Program-made: the position numbers and the translations under genes
DNA from: Alphaproteobacteria bacterium
GTDB lineage: Bacteria; Pseudomonadota; Alphaproteobacteria; Rhodobacterales; Rhodobacteraceae
NCBI GenBank assembly: GCA_009908505.1
Contig: JAAAPD010000065.1
Coordinates: 1-33,589 of the forward strand
DNA length: 33,589 bases
Direction of reading: 5' to 3'
Shown here: piece by piece, positions 23,911-32,506 of the stretch
How positions within the stretch are numbered: position 1 is the first letter of the stretch
How the letters are laid out: each line of letters begins with the position of its first letter
Notes under the pieces: generated by a model
What the model saw: only the letters and a program-made list of their open reading frames with translations
What the model was told of the DNA's origin: nothing
Database searches by the model: none

Positions 23911-26823
23911 TTAGCGCGATGCAGTCTTCGCGATCTTCGCTTTCCCATTGCAGTCCGGGAAACGGACACACCCGAGGAAGGGTCCGAACCTGCCACGGCG
24001 TTCAATGAGCCATCCATCGTCGCAGCTGGGGCAGGCTTGCTGCGACGTATCGCATTTCGAACATTCCATCAGACTGCGTTTTGGGTCCCGGACCGGCAGC
24101 CCAACGCCGCATTCTGGACATGCCGGCATACGGTTTCCGCACAATTTCACATGCTCGCAGCGATACCATCCCGGTCCATCCTGCCCGGGCATGTAGAGAA
24201 GACGCCCCCCGCATTGCAGGCAGGTATGTGTACGTTCGGTCGTCTCAATCGGGCTGACGACGCCGTAATCCGGATCGTTCATCAGTTCGGTAACGAAGAC
24301 TGAAGGCCGTGCTTCTGACGCAAGGATTGTGACCGAGCGCCGGGCGCGCGTCATGGCGACATACATCACGCGACGCTCTTCTGCGTTCTCGAACGGCTCC
24401 GCTTCCGGTGAGACGAGGCTTAGCAACGGATCGTCAACGATCATGGACGGGAACCCCATACGAGCCTTGTCGGCCCCGAGAATGACCACATGGTCTGCCT
24501 CCAGGCCCTTGGAAGCATGGATCGTCTTGAAACTCAGCGAAAGTGCCGGATGTTGCCGCCGCAGGCGCCTGAGGTCAGGTTCATTGAACCTGTATCGGCC
24601 AAGTAGGAGCACGGACGGCTTTTGGACGCCATCTGCGCTCGTCTCCGACAGAGAAGCGAGGGTTTCGTCGAGCACGTTTTCGGCGTTGTCGCGCCGGGTC
24701 CATGCAACCCGGATCGCAGGCTGGTCCGTTTCTCCTGCTGCGCGCACTGTCTTTGTGATCTGGGCCGGGTTGCGCAAGACGAAGCGCCGTGATGCGAGCG
24801 CAATCTTGTCCACCGATCGGAAAGTGCGGCCAAGATCAACGGTTCGGTGGATGCCGGGTGTACCGGCAAACTGCCCCCCAAACTCGGTCCCGAAGCTCCG
24901 CATGATATGAATATCGGAACCGGCAAAGCGGTAGATCGATTGCCAATCATCCCCAACCGCAAAGACCTTCGCATCCGCGTGCTGCTCCTTGAGTGCCCTG
25001 ATAAGACGCGCTCGTCCGGTCGAGATGTCCTGAAACTCGTCAACGAGAATGTGGCGAAACGGGCTCTTGTAACGTCCGCTTTCGACATGCGCAGTCGCCC
25101 GGATCACCATGTCCTCAAAATCGATGCGGTCGCCTAAGCGGTTCTGGTACTCGCGAAAGACCGCTTCGAAGATCTTGAGGAAAGCATCGGCCCTCTTTCC
25201 CATTTTCAGGGTGGATGCTTTGTCGGAGCAGTCGCAGATCTGATAACCGCCGTTCTTGAAATGGCGAAGAAAGGTGCCAATCAGTGACGAAAACCCGTCC
25301 ACGACCCCGACCTGTGTAACTTGATCATAAATCTCGATATCCGGGATCGGTCTCAAGGTGACGTGTGGCGCGAGCTTTTCTGCGAGCGCGTCGAGCAACC
25401 GACCCTCCTCGCGCTCCCAGCTATAGGTTTCGATCAGGACCGTCTCGTGTTCCGTATGGACCTTTCGCTTCCAGTCCATGCTGGCCAGGTATTCGTCTCG
25501 ATCGACAAACGGCGCGGTTGTCAGCTGCTCGGTGCCATCCGGGGTTCGCCGCTTCCGCACCCCGAAGTGTTCGATGTAGACACCGCTTTCGGTCAGGCGG
25601 AAATCTGGTGTGTAGACACGTCGTCCAGTCCCGGTCAGCTTGTGTTCGTAGTTTGGCTCGTATTCGTAGGCGATGCCGTTCCGGTACAACCAGTTCGCGA
25701 TGAGAAGTTCCTCGAAACTGTTGACCGTTTCACCTTCCAGCGTCCGCAAATTGCGGCTTTCGACCTCGGAATACCATTCATGGGCGGACTTGTAGTCCCA
25801 AGGTGATGGGAAGTCGTCGAAGAAACCCGCGAACCAGCCGATAACGGTCTCTGCCACGTCGCTGACTCGGCTCACGATGTATCGCAGGATGTCGCGGATC
25901 AGGGACAGGAACGCCTTGTCGTCCGTTGCCGTCGGCGCAAGCGCGGGCTTGTCCCCTTCAACTTCGCCTATGATCTCGTATGCCAGCGCATGGAATGTGC
26001 GCGCAGCAATGGGCACGCCGCAACGGGCTTCGATCCGTTCAGACATCTCGGTCGCCGCATCCCGCGCAAAGGCCAGGAGGAGCAGTTCTTCCGGAGACCT
26101 GATCCCGGCCTTGACGAGATAGGCCGCTTTCGCGGTGATGACGCTGGTCTTGCCCGATCCGGCCCCTGCTAGAACTAGGGTCGCATCCTCATCGACGACT
26201 ACGGACAGACGCTGTTCAGGCGTCAACGGCATGGATTCGACGGTGTCAAGAAAGGTCTTCCAACGGTCAAGCTGCGCATCGACAAAACGCTCGATCGCGG
26301 CTTCGCGGGCTTTGGCAGGGTCAGCAGAGAAGGAAAGGATCGGGGCGATCCGACGCATCGTCTTTTCGCCAACAGCCTCGGCGTTGAGCTTGGACAAGAC
26401 ACGGTCAGTCAGGTCCAATGCCTCTCGTGCCAATGGGTCGATATGGAATGCCGACGGGTATCGCTCAGGCGCTTGGAGCTTCTCTAGGGATTGAAGGAGC
26501 CGCTGGATCCTCTCCTCTTCCTTGGCAAGCTCCCCAAGGTTGAATTTGGACCACGCCTGCCCAACCGCTTCAGCAAATGAAATCGCAGCGGCCTTGCTGA
26601 CGGCTGGAAGAATAATCTGCTCGCCACCAGCCAGATCAAGGGAAAAAGACGAGGAAAGCATCCCCCGCTTCGTCGCCGGTTTTGCGACGACTTCTTCGAA
26701 GCCGATGTTGGCTCGTTTGCCCCCATGCGCTGCAATACCACGGCCTTGTAGACTGAGCGCACGCGGAAGTCGGCGGCGCGGGTCACCAAGGAAAGCAAGT
26801 AAGGGCTGAGATTTCAATTCCAT
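23911..26823 (-). CDS. UvrD/Rep-type superfamily 1 helicase with a nuclease-like insertion and C-terminal zinc ribbons
   Basis: This 970-residue protein carries SF1 helicase motifs: LTPEQ (200-204), Walker A AGAGSGKTS (219-227), DEFQD (595-599), GDDWQSIYRF (624-633), TIHASKGLEADHVV (767-780) and VAMTRARR (822-829). Residues about 365-470 are an insertion with EELLIANWLYRNGIAYEYEP, YTPDF (404-408), YIEHFG (416-421) and LIETYSW, which resembles a PD-(D/E)xK nuclease fold seen in some helicases. The C-terminus has several CxxC pairs (868/871, 902/905, 921/924, 931/934, then C952 and C958), typical of topoisomerase-type C4 zinc ribbons. The first 190 residues are family-specific. It would unwind DNA with ATP. 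DUF3883 follows downstream; the pair may act against foreign DNA. Confidence 0.9.
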   Translation of the reverse strand: MELKSQPLLAFLGDPRRRLPRALSLQGRGIAAHGGKRANIGFEEVVAKPATKRGMLSSSFSLDLAGGEQIILPAVSKAAAISFAEAVGQAWSKFNLGELAKEEERIQRLLQSLEKLQAPERYPSAFHIDPLAREALDLTDRVLSKLNAEAVGEKTMRRIAPILSFSADPAKAREAAIERFVDAQLDRWKTFLDTVESMPLTPEQRLSVVVDEDATLVLAGAGSGKTSVITAKAAYLVKAGIRSPEELLLLAFARDAATEMSERIEARCGVPIAARTFHALAYEIIGEVEGDKPALAPTATDDKAFLSLIRDILRYIVSRVSDVAETVIGWFAGFFDDFPSPWDYKSAHEWYSEVESRNLRTLEGETVNSFEELLIANWLYRNGIAYEYEPNYEHKLTGTGRRVYTPDFRLTESGVYIEHFGVRKRRTPDGTEQLTTAPFVDRDEYLASMDWKRKVHTEHETVLIETYSWEREEGRLLDALAEKLAPHVTLRPIPDIEIYDQVTQVGVVDGFSSLIGTFLRHFKNGGYQICDCSDKASTLKMGKRADAFLKIFEAVFREYQNRLGDRIDFEDMVIRATAHVESGRYKSPFRHILVDEFQDISTGRARLIRALKEQHADAKVFAVGDDWQSIYRFAGSDIHIMRSFGTEFGGQFAGTPGIHRTVDLGRTFRSVDKIALASRRFVLRNPAQITKTVRAAGETDQPAIRVAWTRRDNAENVLDETLASLSETSADGVQKPSVLLLGRYRFNEPDLRRLRRQHPALSLSFKTIHASKGLEADHVVILGADKARMGFPSMIVDDPLLSLVSPEAEPFENAEERRVMYVAMTRARRSVTILASEARPSVFVTELMNDPDYGVVSPIETTERTHTCLQCGGRLLYMPGQDGPGWYRCEHVKLCGNRMPACPECGVGLPVRDPKRSLMECSKCDTSQQACPSCDDGWLIERRGRFGPFLGCVRFPDCNGKAKIAKTASR

Positions 26824-27050
26824 AGACGATGGTTTAAAGCGTTCTCTGACCGTTTGGCAGACTGAGTTCGAAGAAAAGACTGTTCTGGTTCATCGATGAG
26901 CCCAATGCACTTGAACATGGCCCAAAGGTCTTGCAGTGAGGTAGAGCTGGGCGGGTTGCGGACCTTCCCTGCAGGTGCGGTGCATTCATTCGGTTTTGGT
27001 GGGAGCAGACATTCAGGTGGCAGAAAGTCAGGTTTGCTCTGCGCCGTCAC
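26814..27050 (-). CDS. Possible 78-residue leader protein of the helicase operon
   Basis: A frame starting at GTG 27050 ends 10 bases inside the helicase start, an overlap often seen in coupled genes. The product is Pro-rich at its start (PPECLLPPKPNECTAPAG) and otherwise has no recognised domain. There is no clear ribosome-binding site, so it could be a chance frame in the helicase leader. I list it because otherwise the 350 bases from 26824 to 27173 would hold no gene on either strand. Confidence 0.25.
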   Translation of the reverse strand: MTAQSKPDFLPPECLLPPKPNECTAPAGKVRNPPSSTSLQDLWAMFKCIGLIDEPEQSFLRTQSAKRSENALNHRLWN

Positions 27051-27087
27051 ATGACCGTTGCAAGTCCAAGCGCGAAGTGTGCTCTGC

Positions 27088-27117
27088 TTGGTATTGGGCT
27101 GGATTGGCTATCATAAT
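27088..27117 (+). promoter_or_regulatory. Candidate promoter of the HPF-like gene
   Basis: TTGGTA (27088-27093) and CATAAT (27112-27117) lie 18 bases apart, about 57 bases before the gene start. This fits a housekeeping-type promoter in spacing and loosely in sequence. A stress sigma factor is possible but not shown. Confidence 0.3.
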
Positions 27118-27173
27118 CTTGTAAAAGGCCCCTCAACCGCATATCATCGGACTGTACAAAGAGGAGATCTGAC

Positions 27174-27491
27174 GTGCAATTCCAGCTCAACACCGACAGC
27201 AATATTCAGGGTGATGAGCGTCTGGCGCAAATAGCTGAATCCGTCGCCGCCAGTGCTTTGGGTCATCTCACTGATCGCCTGTCTCGTATTGAGGTGCATC
27301 TGGTCGATGTGAATGGGGCCAAGGGTGGGGCGGATGATATTCAATGCACTATCGAGGCGCGCCCCGAAGGAATGCAGCCGCAGACCGTAACCCATAGCGA
27401 CAATGACGTCGAAGCGGCGTTGCGTGGGGCGTCAAAGAGACTGCGCGCGTTGCTGGACAACGAGTTCGGCAAGCTCGACAAGCGTCGCTGA
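27174..27491 (+). CDS. HPF/RaiA-family ribosome-associated protein, short form
   Basis: The 105-residue protein resembles the ribosome-hibernation/RaiA fold: an early strand MQFQLNTDSNIQGDERL, a helix QIAESVAASALGHLTDRL, RIEVHLVDVNGAKGGADDIQ, CTIEARPEG, then EAALRGASKRLRALLDNEF. It lacks the C-terminal dimerisation domain of long HPF, so it would be of the short type and could bind the 30S decoding region under stress. The similarity is moderate. Roseobacters usually have a long HPF elsewhere, so this would be an accessory copy. GTG 27174 has GAGGAG (27161-27166) seven bases upstream. 431 gene-free bases follow. Confidence 0.75.
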   Translation: MQFQLNTDSNIQGDERLAQIAESVAASALGHLTDRLSRIEVHLVDVNGAKGGADDIQCTIEARPEGMQPQTVTHSDNDVEAALRGASKRLRALLDNEFGKLDKRR

Positions 27492-27922
27492 ACCGCGCAA
27501 AACCCGGCCCTACGTGTTCAAGGCCGCCTGGAAATGAGCAATGCAGTTTGCCCGACCGGGCGGATCAAGCTCCACCGGTCGAAGCGATCTTGAAACCGTT
27601 TCCTCAACCGCCCTAACTCTCCCGGCCATGTCAAATAGGGTCACTCTGCCAATTTGCCGAACGTTCACCCCACGTGTTAGCGGCGTGCTTGATCATCATG
27701 GCTGAGCGAGAGCGTTCCTGATAAAAATCGCTTCAATTCCGCCAAATGACCATATCGCGCCGCACCTCACGCGCCCGGTGATGATGGGGCGATGGCTCGC
27801 TTATCTCTTGGGAGTTCGACTGACTTCGGTACGCCGGTTAGGGTGTCAATCAAAGCGTTTCGCGAAAAATCTGGGCTGCAGATTCTCGCCAAGCGCATCG
27901 CGCTTTAGAAAAGGAGAAACGG
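27492..27922. other. Intergenic interval without a recognised gene
   Basis: I see no gene in these 431 bases. The only forward frame (27778-27960) overlaps the transporter start and looks non-coding. The last 20 bases hold the strong ribosome-binding site AAGGAG of the transporter (27911-27916). No clean terminator or promoter stands out. Confidence 0.4.
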
Positions 27923-29602
27923 ATGGGCCGCCCTGTCAGTTCGACGACGATACTTGGTGATGTCGGCACCGTTTTTCGCGTGTCGGTTGTGATCGTCGCG
28001 ATTTTCGTACTGGCGGCGGCGATCGCGCCCGCGGCGGTTGAGCGGGTGGCGAGGGCCGTGCTGCATGCGACAGCGGTGAACGTTGGCTGGATGTACCTCT
28101 TGGTCATGACAGGATTTGTCTTTTTCGTGCTGTTCCTTGGCCTGTCGCGGATCGGCACCATAAGATTGGGGGCCCCGGACGAGCGGCCTGAGTTCTCATT
28201 TCAAAGCTGGCTTGCGATGATCTTTTCGGGCGGTATGGGCGTTGGCCTCGTCTTTTGGGGCGTGGCCGAGCCGATGATGCACTTCAACGCCCCTCCGCTC
28301 GGCACCGGGCTGCCGCGCACGGCCGAGGCGGCACAGACCGGCATGCTCTATGCCTTCTTCCACTGGGGACTGCACCAGTGGGCGACTTTTGCGCTGGTGG
28401 GGCTCGCCCTTGCCTATGTCCGGTTTCGCCACGAAAGCCATGGCTTGATAAGCGAAACCTTCCGCCCGCTCTTGGGAACTCGCGTGGATGGCGGCTGGGG
28501 CAAGGCGATTGACGTGCTGACGGTCGTCTCGACGGTCTTCGGCGTGGCCACGACGCTGGGGCTTGGTGCATTGCAGATCAACAGCGGTGTCTCACAGCTG
28601 ACCGGCATCCCCTACGGCTTTCCGGCGCAACTGGTGATCCTCGCCGTTATTGGCACTCTCTTCACGCTCTCGGCGATGACCCCTTTGGACCGTGGCGTAC
28701 GGCTACTCAGCAATGCCAATTTGATGCTCGCGGCGGCGCTTCTTGGCGCGGTACTGCTCTTTGGGCCGACATCCTTTATCTTCGGGGTCTTTACCCAAAC
28801 CCTGGGCGAATACCTGGGCAACGTGATCCAGATGAGCCTTGTCACCTCGCCCTATTCAAATGGCGCGTGGGTTGAGCAATGGACCATGTTCTACTGGGCT
28901 TGGGGGCTGAGCTGGGCGCCGTTTGTCGGGAGTTTCATCGCCCGGATTTCTCGCGGGCGCACCATCCGCGAATTTGTCCTGGGCGTAATGATCGTTCCGG
29001 TGGTGCTGAGCATGCTGTGGTTTTCAACCTTCGGCGGGGCGGCCATCCAGTTTGAGATCTTCGAGAACGCCGGTATCGCCGACGCCGTTGCGGCGGAGGT
29101 TCCTGCCGGGCTCTACGCATTGCTCGATCAATTGCCCGGCAGTTCGTTGCTGACCGTCGCATCGATCGCGCTTGTCGGCATGTTCCTTGTGACCTCGGCC
29201 GACTCGGCCACTTTCGTGCTTGGCATGTTCACCTCGAAGGGCGTGCTTAACCCGACACGCGCGGTGCGGGTGCTTTGGGGCTCCTTGCAGATGATTTTGG
29301 TTGTGGTGCTGCTACTGGCCGGCGGTCTGCAGAGCCTGCGGACCGTTTCGATCATCGCGGCCTTCCCGTTCATGCTTCTGATGATCCTGCTCGCGGTCTC
29401 GCTTTACCGCGACCTGTCGCAGGAGATCGCGGCCCGCGATGAAAAAACGCGACTTCTCGAGCTGCGGATCGAACGCCTGCTGCTGCGGGAATCCGAACGC
29501 GAGAAGGCCGAGAAAGCCGAGGCCGAAGTTCATCCAACCGTCCCCGAAAATGGGCAGGCCGACGACGCCCCTGATGAACGGGGCGGCAGCGCCAATCCAT
29601 GA
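27923..29602 (+). CDS. BCCT-family transporter (betaine/carnitine/choline type)
   Basis: This 559-residue inner-membrane carrier has twelve predicted helices. Family hallmarks are the glycine-rich substrate and Na+ region GGMGVGLVFWGVAEPMMHF, the aromatic box WTMFYWAWGLSWAPFVGSF and FIARISRGRTIREFVLG. Such transporters take up glycine betaine, choline, carnitine or DMSP, driven by sodium or protons, often under salt stress. The exact substrate cannot be told. The tail from about residue 500 is highly charged (LLELRIERLLLRESEREKAE), as in osmosensing members such as BetP, where the tail is regulatory. ATG 27923 has AAGGAG (27911-27916) six bases upstream. It has no adjacent choline oxidation genes. 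Confidence 0.94.
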   Translation: MGRPVSSTTILGDVGTVFRVSVVIVAIFVLAAAIAPAAVERVARAVLHATAVNVGWMYLLVMTGFVFFVLFLGLSRIGTIRLGAPDERPEFSFQSWLAMIFSGGMGVGLVFWGVAEPMMHFNAPPLGTGLPRTAEAAQTGMLYAFFHWGLHQWATFALVGLALAYVRFRHESHGLISETFRPLLGTRVDGGWGKAIDVLTVVSTVFGVATTLGLGALQINSGVSQLTGIPYGFPAQLVILAVIGTLFTLSAMTPLDRGVRLLSNANLMLAAALLGAVLLFGPTSFIFGVFTQTLGEYLGNVIQMSLVTSPYSNGAWVEQWTMFYWAWGLSWAPFVGSFIARISRGRTIREFVLGVMIVPVVLSMLWFSTFGGAAIQFEIFENAGIADAVAAEVPAGLYALLDQLPGSSLLTVASIALVGMFLVTSADSATFVLGMFTSKGVLNPTRAVRVLWGSLQMILVVVLLLAGGLQSLRTVSIIAAFPFMLLMILLAVSLYRDLSQEIAARDEKTRLLELRIERLLLRESEREKAEKAEAEVHPTVPENGQADDAPDERGGSANP

Positions 29603-29636
29603 GCGCAACCATCACCGCGCCTTTTTCTTGCAATGG

Positions 29637-29768
29637 TTACTTGCTGTTTTTCCCTATATTGACCGGTGCTTTGTCCTTGCGGAAATCTGCTGTTGCCACA
29701 GCCTTTTTCTTGGGCTTCTTCGGTTTTTTCGCTTCGCGGTTGCCGTGTCTTTTTTCATGTCTGGACAT
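29637..29768 (-). CDS. Small very basic hypothetical protein (43 aa)
   Basis: The product starts MSRHEKRHGNREAKKPKKPK and ends VNIGKNSK; about a third of its residues are Lys or Arg. No membrane segment or domain is seen. It may bind nucleic acid, but that is a guess. ATG 29768 is supported by a strong ribosome-binding site, GGAGG (complement of 29776-29780), seven bases upstream; the longer frame to 29819 has none. I recall similar short 'RHEKRHGNRE' proteins in this bacterial group. It is convergent with the BCCT gene. Confidence 0.65.
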   Translation of the reverse strand: MSRHEKRHGNREAKKPKKPKKKAVATADFRKDKAPVNIGKNSK

Positions 29769-29822
29769 CTGTTTGCCTCCAAATTTCCGTGGGTTGCGGT
29801 CTGGGCTTGCTACCTTCAATTT

Positions 29823-30059
29823 TTAAGGTCTTCGAACCGAGTTCCCACCGGCGATGATGCCATTGATCAAATCCGCCACGGCCTGATGCTTTCCCGGTTC
29901 GCCTGCGCCTACGGCGGCATTCTCATGGGTCGCCGCAGCGTCGCGCAGAACGCCAAGAATTTCGCTCTCGGAAAGAAGGCCGCGATCATTCATTGCAAGC
30001 AGGAGTGCCTCGCAGATGGACAGGGCCGCCTGGCCTGCTGGTTCGCATGTCTTGGACAC
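29823..30059 (-). CDS. Small hypothetical protein (about 78 aa)
   Basis: The core GQAALSICEALLLAMNDRG then LLSESEILGVLRDAAATHEN looks like a genuine small helical protein; conserved relatives exist in my memory but have no known function. Two starts compete: GTG 30059, preceded by AAGGAAGGAA at a good distance, giving 78 residues, and ATG 30113, giving 96 residues but with only a weak site. I prefer GTG 30059. The gene is divergent from the Crp/Fnr regulator, sharing an upstream region of about 150 bases, so it may be a target. Confidence 0.65.
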   Translation of the reverse strand: MSKTCEPAGQAALSICEALLLAMNDRGLLSESEILGVLRDAAATHENAAVGAGEPGKHQAVADLINGIIAGGNSVRRP

Positions 30060-30205
30060 CGGAGTTTCCTTCCTTGCATCATGAACCAGCCTGGTGAGGT
30101 CCAGAACGATCATTACTTCTGTCAGAAAATGTGCTATGATGGACTGATCCAGAGCAGTATCGGGGCCGGTTTCCGCTTTTGGATTTAAAAACGTCTGGAG
30201 CCCCA

Positions 30206-30940
30206 ATGACATCCGCCGAGCAGAGCCCTCTAACCCGCAAGCTTGCGGCCTTTGTCGCCCTGACGGAGGCTGAGCTGGCTGTGCTTGAACGGCTGCACCA
30301 GCGTCGCCGATCCTTCGTCGCGGGGCGCGATATGGTGCATCAGGGGCAGTCCGCTCAGGCCGCGTATATTCTGTCAGCGGGCTGGGTCTCTTCCTACAAG
30401 ATACAAGCTGACGGGACGCGGCAGATCGTGGATTTTCAAATACCTGGGGATTTTCTGGGATTGCGCAGCGTTCTCTTGCGCACCTCGGACCACAGCTTCG
30501 AGCCGATTGTGGACATCGAGGCGGCCGAAGTTCTGACGAGTGACCTTCTTGAGGCGTTCGCGCAGATGCCCCGCCTCGCGACAGCAATTCTTTGGGCGGC
30601 GTCAAGGGACGAGGCAATGGTGGTCGAGCACCTCGTCGGGATCGGCCGACGTGATGCCCTCGCCCGCATGGCACATTACCTGCTGGAGCTGGGATCGAGG
30701 CTTGCGCTGGTGGGACTGGGCAGAAAGGATGGGTTCGACTGCCCACTGACGCAGTATCATCTGGCGGATGCGCTTGGGCTGAGTGCTATTCACGTGAATC
30801 GCGTGTTGAGACAGCTTCGCGAAGCGGGGTTGGTAACCTTCCGCGACGGTCGTGTTACGTTCGACGACTATGGGCGGCTGGTGGGGCTTGCCGAATTCGA
30901 TCCCGCATATCTGGATCAGAGCGGGCCGCTTCTTAAATGA
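30206..30940 (+). CDS. Crp/Fnr-family transcriptional regulator
   Basis: This 244-residue regulator has an N-terminal cyclic-nucleotide-type beta-roll (about 15-125; FVAGRDMVHQGQSAQAAYIL, IVDFQIPGDFLGLRSVLLR) and a C-terminal winged helix-turn-helix (about 155-225), QYHLADALGLSAIHVNRVLR. The N-terminal part has no cysteines, so it is not an FNR-type iron-sulfur oxygen sensor; the signal is unknown. ATG 30206 follows CTGGAG (30195-30200). It is divergent from the small gene at 29823-30059. In this context it may control the surrounding stress-type genes, which is inference. Confidence 0.92.
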   Translation: MTSAEQSPLTRKLAAFVALTEAELAVLERLHQRRRSFVAGRDMVHQGQSAQAAYILSAGWVSSYKIQADGTRQIVDFQIPGDFLGLRSVLLRTSDHSFEPIVDIEAAEVLTSDLLEAFAQMPRLATAILWAASRDEAMVVEHLVGIGRRDALARMAHYLLELGSRLALVGLGRKDGFDCPLTQYHLADALGLSAIHVNRVLRQLREAGLVTFRDGRVTFDDYGRLVGLAEFDPAYLDQSGPLLK

Positions 30941-30995
30941 GATGGCCGCCCTCCGAAAAGCGAGGGGCGGTTAAAAATCTTGTCAAGTTCGAGTG

Positions 30996-31184
30996 TTACG
31001 AAAGCTTCGCCGTTGCCGCATCGAGTTCCTTGTTGGTCAAGGCGTCGTCCTTGGCTGTGTGCGCGGTCTCGGCAGCCTTGTAGTGCTTAAGCGCCGCGTC
31101 TTTCTTGGGGCCGGCAGGCGCCTTGTTCCAAGCGGCTTTGACGGAGGTCATCTTTTCGGCGGTTTTGTTCTGTTCGGGTATCAT
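30996..31184 (-). CDS. Small Ala/Lys-rich hypothetical protein (62 aa)
   Basis: The product, starting MIPEQNKTAEKMTSVKAAW, is rich in Ala, Lys and Thr with repeated AxxAxK-type spacing and should be largely helical and soluble. No domain is recognised. ATG 31184 has AAGGA just upstream (complement of about 31192-31196). The frame extends to 31313, but the upstream part lacks a ribosome-binding site. It lies alone between the Crp/Fnr gene and the NTF2-like gene. Confidence 0.6.
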   Translation of the reverse strand: MIPEQNKTAEKMTSVKAAWNKAPAGPKKDAALKHYKAAETAHTAKDDALTNKELDAATAKLS

Positions 31185-31398
31185 TGGATTTATCCTTTCC
31201 TGGACGTTCCGAGAAATAAGAAGCATGCCGACATGCCGGTCTTTTAGGGATTGGCACGCCCGCACGCTTCTCGGGTACTCGGGAAACCGTGCCACCAAAC
31301 ATTCGGTGGGCACACCTCATCTAAGCGATAGCAGCCGCCCGCTGCACTGACGCAGGTAAGCCCCGCTCCCCATGACAGGTCGCCTGACGCCGCTGCTT

Positions 31399-31812
31399 TC
31401 AGATCACCATGGTTTGCTGATGGGAAATCCTTAGCCATTCGTCGCCATCTTTGATGTACGTCGAGGCACAGAGTGCCTTGTAGATCGGCACGTCTGCTTT
31501 CTCGGCCGAGACCCGGTAGGTTAGAATGGCGATCTCACCGCTCCGCATCACTCTGCGTTCCGCCATGACGACAGACCGCCAACCGGTTCGCTCGCGAAGA
31601 TAGGTCCAGATCTGGTCGCCCTGTAGGATGCCGGGCGGGTAAGGAAAGACCATGACTGCGTTGGTCGCTGTGGTCGCCCGTGCAGTATCGGCGCCACTGG
31701 TCCAGAAATGATCCTCCATCTCCCAGAGAATTTCCCGCTCGCGTGGTGATAGCGTACCGGACTTGTGGGCCGCATGGCCCGGTGTCCGGGCGGTCTGTGT
31801 TGAAACAGTCAT
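31399..31812 (-). CDS. NTF2-like/SnoaL-type (DUF4440-like) protein
   Basis: This 137-residue protein has the cone-like NTF2 fold pattern: LSPREREILWEMEDHFWTSG (helix), NAVMVFPYPPGILQGDQIW, ERTGWRSVVMAERRVMRSG, IAILTYRVSAEK and EWLRISHQQTMVI at the end. Members include isomerases, hydrolases and binding proteins without activity. Catalytic residues cannot be assigned. The start overlaps the end of the upstream gene by 4 bases (ATGA), so the two are coupled. Confidence 0.78.
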   Translation of the reverse strand: MTVSTQTARTPGHAAHKSGTLSPREREILWEMEDHFWTSGADTARATTATNAVMVFPYPPGILQGDQIWTYLRERTGWRSVVMAERRVMRSGEIAILTYRVSAEKADVPIYKALCASTYIKDGDEWLRISHQQTMVI

Positions 31813-32234
31813 TCGCCCGCCCCCGATCCGCCAAACATGAACATTTGCACCAGCAAAAAGATGATCACGAGCACGTTCCAGATCCCGCCGCTTTTAGGCG
31901 AACGGCCGTCGGAGGCCCCCGCCGCCGCTCGCTTCAGGCTACCTGACGTCTGGCTTTCGGGAAGCAGCTGGCTCAGGTCTCGTGCAACCCTCTCGTGATC
32001 ACTTCTGAGTGTGGGCACATCTCGAAATTGGGCAAGCAGTGTTTCCAACCGCGCGCGGGCGGCGTCGCGCCCCAGCGTGACCAGTTCAGCGGCCTCTTGC
32101 CAAGGATCAAAACCGAGACGTGCAAGCGTGGAAAGGACCGTCACGACGGATCCGTTCCGGTCTTCGCCGACACACGCATAGAGGAAACGTTCGAATTCGG
32201 GTGGGTGCGGGTTGAGAACATTGGGGTCGGCCAT
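31809..32234 (-). CDS. Hypothetical protein with a C-terminal membrane anchor
   Basis: The 141-residue protein has a soluble N-terminal part (PPEFERFLYACVGEDRNG, then LARLGFDPWQEAAELVTLG) and a single membrane helix near the C-terminus (NVLVIIFLLVQMFMFGG), the plan of a tail-anchored inner-membrane protein. No family is recognised. ATG 32234 follows GGA in AAGGAAAGGA; a TTG at 32240 is possible. It begins a two-gene operon with the NTF2-like gene. Confidence 0.7.
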   Translation of the reverse strand: MADPNVLNPHPPEFERFLYACVGEDRNGSVVTVLSTLARLGFDPWQEAAELVTLGRDAARARLETLLAQFRDVPTLRSDHERVARDLSQLLPESQTSGSLKRAAAGASDGRSPKSGGIWNVLVIIFLLVQMFMFGGSGAGE

Positions 32235-32389
32235 AGCCAATCCTTTCCTTGGTTACAGGAACGCGGATCGTCCCTGTTTTCCCAAGGGTACGCGGAGGTC
32301 GGTTCCCGCGCCCTTACACAGGTCAGTGCCCGCAAACCTCTCTAGGGAGTTCGCTACCCGCGCGGCGCCCGGGACTAACATGTGTCAGC

Positions 32390-32437
32390 ACCAGTCGAAC
32401 GTTTCCGAAGTACAAGAGGAGAAATCGTTCGACTGGT
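32390..32437. repeat. Perfect 12-bp inverted repeat in a divergent intergenic region
   Basis: ACCAGTCGAACG (32390-32401) and CGTTCGACTGGT (32426-32437) are exact reverse complements, 24 bases apart. They lie between the minus-strand gene starting at 32234 and the plus-strand gene starting at 32507, so they may form an operator or a leader hairpin. Confidence 0.55.
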
Positions 32438-32506
32438 CAGGTCCGGAATCCAAGGGGCCGTCAACAGTGGCAAGCGACGGATCTGCCAAAATCGTGGAGG
32501 CCAGAG

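Noticed and set aside
22984..26823. Gabija or DISARM defence system
   Set aside because: A UvrD-like helicase is present, but there is no OLD-family ATPase (Gabija) and no methylase or phospholipase D gene (DISARM). The pair does not match either model.
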